Source of the DNA: Thermoprotei archaeon
GTDB lineage: Archaea; Thermoproteota; Thermoprotei; Thermofilales; B15-G2
Direction: 5' to 3'
DNA: 21,709 nt
Assembly (NCBI GenBank): GCA_003649445.1
Contig: QMRV01000038.1
Coordinates: 1 to 21,709, forward strand
The notes beneath the pieces were generated by a model. It searched no databases. It saw nothing but the letters and a program-made list of their open reading frames with translations, and was not told the origin of the DNA. Below, one piece after another: positions 15,213 through 21,709 of this stretch; position 1 is the stretch's first letter, and every line of letters begins with the position of its first letter. A program made the translations under genes and the position numbers.

Positions 15213-18200
15213 ATGAAGAAATACATCCTTATTCTAGCAGTTGTCATTATTTTAGCTTTATGTATAGTAGCTGTAATTCTAGTAAAAAGACCTCGTGAAA
15301 TTTCCAAAAAACCTTCTGAAGTAGTTTTCGCTGAAAGAAAAGTAATAAACCTCAACAGAGACTGGTACTACGTAGTTTTCAAGGGAAGCAGTTTTCCAGA
15401 GAAACCTCCTTCAAGCGGATGGAAGAAAATAGACATCCCTTACTTGATCTACAGTCAGGGCTACCGAGGAGCCTGGTTTAAGAAAAACATTTACTCGCCT
15501 AAACTCGAAGGCGAAAGAAGAATACTTCTCGTATTCTATGGAGTAAAATACAAGTGCAGAATATACATCAACGGAAAGCTCGTCTACGAACACTGCGATG
15601 GCTTTACTCCATTTACAGTAGATATAACAGACTACGTTAAGTGGAATACTGAAAACGAAGTACTTGCCTGTGTACTAGACTGGACTAGTGCTCTAGTCAA
15701 GAAAGTCAATTTAAGTAATCTCAAACACGACGAGAGACCTGTCGATAGAGCAGTAGACGCCATAACTTATCCAATTGGCTCAAAATACTACCACTTCGGA
15801 ATATGGGATGACGTAGAGCTATGGATTGTTCCTGCAGTGTGGGTAAAAGATGTGTACATTAAAACATTCTACAGAAACTCTACAATAGCAGTCGAAGTTA
15901 TTACAAGAAACGACTACAGCAAAGACCTTCAGGTAACAGTCTTGAATAAAGTGCTTGATAAAGGTAAAGAGGTACTAGGGCTTCCTGCGAAACAAGTGCT
16001 AGTTAAAGCCGGAGGAGAAGCAAAAATCGTTGTCTGGAGTAAGTGGAAGAACCCTAAGCTGTGGGCGCCCTGGAGCCCTTATCTCTACAACTTATCAACA
16101 ATTATACTTGTTGACGGAAAGAAGACGGATGTGAAAACAACGCGCTTCGGGTTCCGCGAGTTTTGGGTAGAAGACGGCTCATACTACTTCAATGGAGTCA
16201 AAATAGTGCTCAGAATGGCTTCAACACATCTACTCGGCTACACTAGAGAAAAGGCTCTAGAGACATACATGCTCCTCAAAAATCTCTCAGTTAACGCGAT
16301 GAGGCTACACGCTCAGCCCTGGCCCAGAATATGGTACGATTTAGCGGACGAAATGGGGATAATGATTGTCCACGAGAGCGCTGTATGGTGCTTAGGCAAG
16401 TGCTACCGCGTAGAAGACCCCGTTTTCTGGCAAAACTTCGCCGAGCACCTAAAGGGCCAAGTACTTCTACATAGGAACCACCCCTCAATAGTTATATGGA
16501 GTATTGAAAACGAGCTACTGCTTACAGGCGGGTACCGTAGCCCGGAGACAGCAAAACAGCTAGCTAAGCTAGCGGCGCTAGTCAAGTTGCTTGACCCTAC
16601 GCGCCCAGTAATGTTTGAAGGAGACTTTGATCCTCTAGGAGCAGCCGACATAATAAATCTTCACTATCCACACGAGTTCCCTAAACACGACCAGTACCCG
16701 AATACAGCCTACTGGCTCGAGAACACTACTATGCTCGATAGCTACCCTAGGATACCTTGGAAGTGGAATAGAACAAAGCCTCTGCATATAGGTGAGTTCC
16801 TATGGGTACCTTTTACTTCCTACGACGTACCAGCAGCTTTCTTCGGAGACATTGTCTATACAGATCCCGAGCGCTACTACATTGAAGCAAAAGCCTACGC
16901 CTGGAGCTTCCAAATAGCAGCCTACAGAATAATGAGAGTAAGCGGCTTCTGTCCATGGAATATTTTCGAGTCAAGGTACTCTCAGATACTCCGCAAAGTA
17001 GTAGCAGAAACATATAAGCCGATAACAGTTTTCCAGCTAAACTACGACAACTCCTTCTACGAAGAAGCAACCATACAGAGAAAACTAGCAGTCGTAAACG
17101 ACCACTACAAGTCAGTCAAACTGAAACTAGGGTGTATTCTACACTACAGAAATACTTCAACTAAAGTACTCTCCAATGAAATTTCTCTGAATCCAGCTGA
17201 AGTAGCTTTCGTAGACTTCACCCTAGCGCTACCTAAAGCAGAGAAACTGAAAGAAAAAGCAGTACTGCAAATAATACTGCTGAATGGAAGCGAAGAAATT
17301 TTCAATAAAAACACTACGCTTTACATCTACTCTAAGGGAATTAAATGCAGTGAAAACACTACAATATATCTGCTCGGCGAAGACCAGGCTACAGAAACTG
17401 CTCTAAAAGAACTAGGAGCAAACATAGTTAAAAACAAGATTCCGGAAAAAGGTCTAGTAATAGTAGCTAGAAATTCTCTCACTACAGTAGACTGGAGCAA
17501 ACTACTGGATTTCGCCGAAAAAGGAGGAATAGTGCTCGTACTAGAGCAAGACAGTATTCCACCTAACCCACTTGGAGTAAAACTAGCCGACCACTATTCA
17601 ACTATAACAATACCCATTACGCTGGACCATCCGCTTTTCGCAAACATGACCATAGAAGACCTCAGGTTCTGGCGAAGAGACCACATAGTCTCTTACAGAG
17701 ACCTGGCTATTCCTGCTCTATGGCCTACTTTCAGCTTAGTGAGCTCAGGTGTAGGTCTACATTACTCTCAGCTCCTCGAAGTAAGGTGCGGCAAAGGAGC
17801 ATTTGTTTTCAGCCAGCTCACTCTAGTAGCTAAGTTCAGCGAAGAGCCTAGAGCAAGACTACTTCTAGCCAGACTAATAGACTATTACTCAAGCTACAAG
17901 CCTCCTTACGCTAAAACAGGAGTCTACTACAAGTCACTCGAGCTAGCCGCTATACTAGACTCTATGGGAGCAGACTTCAGCATAGTCGACGCCAGTAACT
18001 TAAGCAAATACGACGTAGTCTTAGTAACGGCAAGCACAGTTAATGAAAAAGACATCGAGTATTTCAGAAAATTCTGCGAAAAAGGCGGAGTACTCTACCT
18101 ATATCATGTCGACAGCGAGTCTATAGGCTTACTAGAGAAGCTCACAGGACTAAACTTTAGATATCTTCAGGGATATCCTCCAGTAGTTTTCGTAAAAGAT

Positions 18201-19289
18201 TCTTTAGTCAAGCTAATGGGAAACAACCTACTTTACTGGACTCAAAGCGAGAAAATGTGGAGACACGGCCCCTATGTTCTAGACGAATCTGTTACAGAGG
18301 GAATATTAATAGAGGAAGTAAAGCCATATAATTTAACTAAAATAAGCCTACTTAAATTTAAAGCAAGCAACAAGGAAGTAGTATCTATCAAAGAAAACAC
18401 AATAGCATTATACAGCAACAGCTATATTTCAACAGTATTGCATGTCAATGAATCAGGTTTCTACGCTATATCAATTGGCGCTAGAGGAACACTTGTCCAA
18501 GGAGTCTACCCAGTAATGGAAATATGGATGAATAGAAGCAGAATATGGTCTACTTACGTAAGCCGTCGAGCCTACTATACTTACGTAACGTACTTAAGTA
18601 AAGGAACATATGTTTTGTCAATAGCCTTCATTAACGACGCGTGGATACCGGGTAAAGAAGACCGGAACCTCTATATCTATGAAGTAGCTTTCGGCAAAAT
18701 AAAAGAGCTCAGAATAAAGCCTCTAACAAATCCCTATGTTCTAACACAAATACCTTTAGGTAAAGGCTACGTCATAGTAGACCAAGTACCTTGGCTCAAA
18801 ATAGTTTCAAGTAGAATTAAGTTAAACTACTTTAAAGCACTAAAATACTCGTACTTACTCTTATCGTCTCTAGGAGTACCTTTTAGAGCCTCTTCAGTAA
18901 TACTGCTAGAACCAAAAGACTTTACTTTAAGAAAAGGAGTAGGCAGTATATCTAGCTGGCAAGTAGCGCTCTACAGCAACGGCTATGTGTCAGCGACACT
19001 AAAAATTGTCGAAGAAGGCTACTACACTATCGGTATTTTAGCTAAAGGAACTAAGACAAAAGGAGAGTACCCCGTAGCTCAAATATACCTCAACAGCACT
19101 CTACTAGGCGAAATAAAAGTAAACAGCAGCTATTGGCAAGAATACCGTTTATTAACATATATCAAAAGGGGAGTATATGAGCTAAAGATCTTTTTCATAA
19201 ACGATTACTGGAATCCGCCTAAAGAAGACCGAAACCTCTATGTATCACTAGTAGTTGTAAGAAAAGTCGGCGAACCTCACTCTTTCTGA
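15213..19289 (+). CDS. Membrane-anchored GH2 glycoside hydrolase with tandem amidotransferase-like domains and two CBM36/60-like modules
   Basis: A 1358-residue protein. An N-terminal anchor (YILILAVVIILALCIVAVIL) puts the enzyme outside the cell. GH2 parts follow: jelly-roll (about 40-215, RDWYYVVF, RIYINGKLVYEHCDGFTPF), Ig-like (about 215-320) and a TIM barrel (about 320-620). The acid/base is E434 in NHPSIVIWSIENE and the nucleophile is E528 in HIGEFLW, so it should be an active retaining beta-glycosidase (galactosidase, mannosidase or glucuronidase type cannot be told apart). Residues about 710-905 and 910-1060 look like two amidotransferase-like domains of the kind found in GH42-like beta-galactosidases (IYLLGEDQATETALKELGAN; AAILDSMGADFSIVD). 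Two modules end with FINDAWIPGKEDRNLY (N1141) and FINDYWNPPKEDRNLY (N1330), the calcium-site pattern of CBM36/60. The first module seems to be inserted in the second amidotransferase-like domain, which resumes as NPYVLTQIPLGKGYVIVDQV. It is a lone gene after the ABC operon. Confidence 0.85.
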   Translation: MKKYILILAVVIILALCIVAVILVKRPREISKKPSEVVFAERKVINLNRDWYYVVFKGSSFPEKPPSSGWKKIDIPYLIYSQGYRGAWFKKNIYSPKLEGERRILLVFYGVKYKCRIYINGKLVYEHCDGFTPFTVDITDYVKWNTENEVLACVLDWTSALVKKVNLSNLKHDERPVDRAVDAITYPIGSKYYHFGIWDDVELWIVPAVWVKDVYIKTFYRNSTIAVEVITRNDYSKDLQVTVLNKVLDKGKEVLGLPAKQVLVKAGGEAKIVVWSKWKNPKLWAPWSPYLYNLSTIILVDGKKTDVKTTRFGFREFWVEDGSYYFNGVKIVLRMASTHLLGYTREKALETYMLLKNLSVNAMRLHAQPWPRIWYDLADEMGIMIVHESAVWCLGKCYRVEDPVFWQNFAEHLKGQVLLHRNHPSIVIWSIENELLLTGGYRSPETAKQLAKLAALVKLLDPTRPVMFEGDFDPLGAADIINLHYPHEFPKHDQYPNTAYWLENTTMLDSYPRIPWKWNRTKPLHIGEFLWVPFTSYDVPAAFFGDIVYTDPERYYIEAKAYAWSFQIAAYRIMRVSGFCPWNIFESRYSQILRKVVAETYKPITVFQLNYDNSFYEEATIQRKLAVVNDHYKSVKLKLGCILHYRNTSTKVLSNEISLNPAEVAFVDFTLALPKAEKLKEKAVLQIILLNGSEEIFNKNTTLYIYSKGIKCSENTTIYLLGEDQATETALKELGANIVKNKIPEKGLVIVARNSLTTVDWSKLLDFAEKGGIVLVLEQDSIPPNPLGVKLADHYSTITIPITLDHPLFANMTIEDLRFWRRDHIVSYRDLAIPALWPTFSLVSSGVGLHYSQLLEVRCGKGAFVFSQLTLVAKFSEEPRARLLLARLIDYYSSYKPPYAKTGVYYKSLELAAILDSMGADFSIVDASNLSKYDVVLVTASTVNEKDIEYFRKFCEKGGVLYLYHVDSESIGLLEKLTGLNFRYLQGYPPVVFVKDSLVKLMGNNLLYWTQSEKMWRHGPYVLDESVTEGILIEEVKPYNLTKISLLKFKASNKEVVSIKENTIALYSNSYISTVLHVNESGFYAISIGARGTLVQGVYPVMEIWMNRSRIWSTYVSRRAYYTYVTYLSKGTYVLSIAFINDAWIPGKEDRNLYIYEVAFGKIKELRIKPLTNPYVLTQIPLGKGYVIVDQVPWLKIVSSRIKLNYFKALKYSYLLLSSLGVPFRASSVILLEPKDFTLRKGVGSISSWQVALYSNGYVSATLKIVEEGYYTIGILAKGTKTKGEYPVAQIYLNSTLLGEIKVNSSYWQEYRLLTYIKRGVYELKIFFINDYWNPPKEDRNLYVSLVVVRKVGEPHSF

Positions 19290-19294
19290 AATAT

Positions 19295-20201
19295 TTACGA
19301 GTCTAAGAACTTTTTGTATAGCAGTAGCGCGAAGGCTTCTGATGCCTTAATTATGCTGTACGAGAAGCCGTTTAGTTCGAGGAATCTTTCACCATACTTT
19401 ATAGCTACTGCTCCCGATACAGATGGGTCTCCTCCAGTATCATCATAAAACACGTAGATTCGGTCAGACGAGAAATCATAAAGCCTCTGCGCTCTAACAA
19501 CGACGTCTGATGAGAGTAATGGAGGATTTTCTGCTTCAACAAACGTGTTAGCTGCTTCTCTACCTGGTGTCGTGAGCACGCAGTCTACTTGTAGGAAGAA
19601 GCTTCCGGTAGTGTCTCCTGTACCCCAGCCCGGTACACCAGTATAGTGAACATTTACGACGTAGTAGAACGGGTATCCGACAATACTGACCCATATCCAT
19701 CCTTTAGTGCGAATATTGTAGACTATTCTAGCGAAGTAGCCGGCCCACCGCGGCCTATATGGGTCGTTTGCTTTATCGTTTTCAAGCCAGAAACTTCTCC
19801 AGTTACTTGTGTCGGCTCTCCAGGAGAGCTCCCACGTGTTGTCTTTCCTCTTATACAGCTCCACGTAGTTCACTAAATAAGATGCGTCTCTGCCGGAGAC
19901 GCCCCAGGCGCCGAGCACTATATAGCCTATCGACGAGTACAGTTTATCGGAGAGCTCGTAGGCCTCGGCGACAAGCTGACCTCCCTTATATACTCTAACG
20001 ACACCGTAGGCTTTTCCTCCAATAGACGGGCAGACTTCTAGTTCTACGCGGTACCACGTAAAGTACTTTACCTCGTCTCTAATAGCCTTTGTACTGAATC
20101 CTGTCGAAGTACCCCAAACGAACAAGAAGTCGGGGTTAGGCTGAGAATCTACACTAACTCTTGTTTCAAGAGTAAAGACTCGTTTAGTTGTATCAGCTAC
20201 A
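19295..20201 (-). pseudogene. Broken giant surface protein, C-terminal part (LamG-like insert and second repeat half)
   Basis: This open frame ends at TAG/TAA 19295 and continues, without a real start, the protein interrupted at 20204. The first part, from HDVADTTKRVFTLETRVSVD through WYRVELEVCP to YLVNYVELYKRK, resembles a LamG/concanavalin-like sandwich. The rest is the second half of a duplicated domain: NIRTKGWIWVSIVGYPFYYV, then RIYVFYDDTGG, VSGAVAIKYGERFLELNGFS and a closing helix. It aligns by eye with GWIWVSVKGYPFFYYFNESS, FYSFTKDGKTYYGSAAYRIG and FLIVNGFSLDYSS further upstream. An ATG-started 276-residue product (from 20125) could be made but would lack the export signal. The TAG stop converges on GH2 with a five-base gap. 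Confidence 0.65.
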
Positions 20202-21221
20202 TCATGGCCCTGGAGACTGATAAACTCCTACCGAGAACCACGCTTCCGAGAGAACAGCGTGCTCATACACTATTTTGAATCCCTGAAGGTACTGAGAAAC
20301 ATCGATTTCCTTGTAGAGAGTATAGCTGGCGGGATTAACACTAGCCAAGTATAATTCAATAGAGCTGCTGCCAGGCCATATTCTCCAGTTGGGTCCACTG
20401 TCTCCCACGTAGCTGTCAGGTATGGGTACTGCTTCACCATGAGCATTAACTACGATACACTTCTCTGGAGGACTATTTGTCAGGTTTTCTAAATCACTGT
20501 AGCTTGAAATGAGAACGACATTAGGTGTGTACAGTGAAGCAAACCATGTAGCGCTTTCAGCTACATGGTCTTTATCGACCCAGTGTTCGTGCGTATTTTC
20601 GAGTGCAAGTACGTAAACATAGGGTGGAGTCTTGAATATTTTATGCGGCTTAACTGCCCTGTAGTAGAAGTACATGTAAGCAACAGTTATAGCCGCTACT
20701 CTAGCAGCTTGATCAGAACTATAGTCGAGCGAAAAACCATTTACTATAAGAAAACAGTTGCCTATTCTATAAGCCGCTGAACCATAGTATGTTTTTCCAT
20801 CCTTAGTGAAACTATAGAAAATAGCTGCAGGCGCAGTACCCGTAATCCACCTACATGCTCTCGGAGTCTCGGCTTTACTCCATACACTTATTTCAAGAAG
20901 CCGTGAAGCCTCTACACCTGTTTCAGTCAAGTATGTCTCGTATACTTCATCACTAGCACTCCAGAAATCCGCGCTAGCTCCCACGACACTCAAAACAGTA
21001 TTTACTCCCTGAGAACCAACAGTAACAATTGTTCCCGAAGACTCATTGAAGTAGTAGAAAAACGGGTAACCTTTAACACTAACCCAAATCCAGCCTCTAT
21101 CTCTAATATCTTCGCCTATTTGAGTAAAGTATTCTTCCCAGCTAGACCACGTAGCGGGCATAGGCACGAGTTCTCCGTGAGCATTAACAACGATAGCTTT
21201 AGGAGGAGGATTCCTTATAAG
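20202..21221 (-). pseudogene. Broken giant surface protein, middle part (first repeat copy and start of second)
   Basis: Continuous in frame with the upstream part apart from the TGA at 21224-21222. It reads LIRNPPPKAIVVNAHGELVP, then GWIWVSVKGYPFFYYF and FLIVNGFSLDYSSDQAA (first copy of the domain, ended by a helix AAITVAYMYFYYRA). The second copy opens with PYVYVLALENTHEHWVDKD, then SDLENLTNSPPEKC and IVVNAHGEAVPIPDSYVG. It stops at TGA 20204-20202 after VGVYQSPGP; removing one G from the GGG at about 20209-20211 would restore HDVADTTKRV in the next part. An ATG at 21167 could start a 321-residue product without a signal. The function of the domain is unknown to me; VVNAHGE suggests a hydrolase-like or ligand loop, but that is a guess. 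Confidence 0.65.
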
Positions 21222-21224
21222 TCA

Positions 21225-21709
21225 GTCAAGCTTATCCCAAGTATCGATTACCTCAACGTAAGCATATTTCTCAAAATAGTACCTTATTAACTCAGGGTCA
21301 GACCACCAACCCGGAACACCTTGGTTACTCAAATCAATTATATACACTTTCAAGTGAGGAGCTTTCTTCAGAGTATCAGAAGAAACAGCTATAGCACTTA
21401 CAGTGCTACCAGTGAGTTAAGAGAGTACTATAACAACACCGAGAGAAGACTCAAGATAAGCAGAAGAAAGATTCGCGGGCCGAGAACCAATATTCCTGAC
21501 ATAAATTTTGAAAATAAAACAGTCTTTAAAATTAACTACAGAAAACCCCTCTACTTTAAGCACTTGGCCAAATCCCTCCATAGTTCTATGAGGATGACTT
21601 CGAGTAATATATCTTTGAGTAAAAATAAATAGCACTATAGAAGCAAGCACAGCCAAGATAATAAGAATTATAGAAGCTAATATAGGCAAATCTCCTCTAC
21701 GAGACTTAC
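21225..21709 (-). pseudogene. Broken giant surface protein, N-terminal part with class III (pilin-type) signal; runs off right edge
   Basis: The frame is open at the window edge, so the start codon lies outside. It begins KSRRGDLPILASIILIILAV, a class III signal with a likely prepilin-peptidase cut after Gly and a hydrophobic N-terminal helix, as in archaeal type IV pilin-like proteins. A pilin-like beta region follows (FKIYVRNIGSRPANLSSAYL). An in-frame TAA at 21419-21417 interrupts it after VVIVLS. The same frame continues as LTGSTVSAIAVSSDTLKKAP, HLKVYIIDLSNQGVPGWWSD and YVEVIDTWDKLD up to the TGA at 21224-21222. In the second copy of the repeat an Asn sits at that TGA position, which supports a nonsense change. 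Alternatively the pilin-like part is a small separate gene ending at 21417, but it is shorter than usual pilins and nothing starts the next frame. Confidence 0.55.

Noticed and set aside
16291..17070. Several minus-strand open frames inside the GH2 gene
   Set aside because: They are antisense shadows with Arg/Ser-rich content, opposite a conserved catalytic domain.
20209..20215. Programmed frameshifting at CCAGGGCCATG
   Set aside because: There is no heptameric slippery site or clear downstream structure, and the gene has two other lesions.
21222..21419. Stop-codon recoding (TGA or TAA) in the broken surface gene
   Set aside because: Two different stop codons plus an independent frameshift in one gene fit decay far better than recoding, and no recoding signal is visible.
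1..21709. CRISPR array, tRNA, rRNA or insertion sequence
   Set aside because: No regularly spaced repeats, cloverleaf-like sequences or transposase motifs were seen on either strand.

Overview
The window looks archaeal and most likely comes from a hyperthermophilic member of the Thermoproteota (Crenarchaeota); the exact lineage is inference. Visible reasons: A+T-rich DNA; AGA/AGG and ATA favoured for Arg and Ile; AGGAGGTGA-type Shine-Dalgarno sites inside operons, while several first genes have a TATA-like box about 25 bases before the start codon and almost no leader; and archaeal families (DUF234 ATPase, NEW3-repeat membrane protein, class III signal peptide). No rRNA, tRNA, CRISPR array or transposase was seen.

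Left (1-5790). The 5' part of an M1-like membrane peptidase leaves the left edge. Then come two remnants: the C-terminal tail of a nucleoside hydrolase, and a broken MNT-type nucleotidyltransferase. A large intact secreted zinc peptidase (HEYGH, FecR-like and Ig-like domains, membrane anchor, polyproline tail) follows on the minus strand. A second, longer nucleoside hydrolase remnant lies beyond it, so related debris flanks the peptidase in direct orientation about 4.8 kb apart.

Middle (5792-11307). A GH9 glycoside hydrolase with no export signal is intact. It converges on an ATPase_2/DUF234 protein, which lies behind a three-segment membrane protein. A glutamine-amidotransferase/BPL_N-like gene is broken by two frameshifts and a stop. 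It converges without a gap on a small intramembrane HExxH protein.

Right (11555-19289). A plus-strand run encodes a secreted Ig/NEW3 protein, an ABC ATPase and an ABC-2 permease, tightly coupled. Next is a 1358-residue membrane-anchored GH2 enzyme with tandem amidotransferase-like domains and two CBM36/60-like modules. With the GH9 enzyme this suggests glycan processing outside and inside the cell.

Right edge (19295-21709). One very large minus-strand surface-protein gene is broken by two in-frame stops and one single-base frameshift. It starts with a pilin-type signal and holds two diverged copies of a domain marked by VVNAHGE and GWIWVS; a LamG-like insert interrupts the second copy. I could not assign this duplicated domain to a known family, and it is the best candidate here for something undescribed. 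Overall the window mixes intact extracellular glycan and peptide enzymes with at least four decayed genes.
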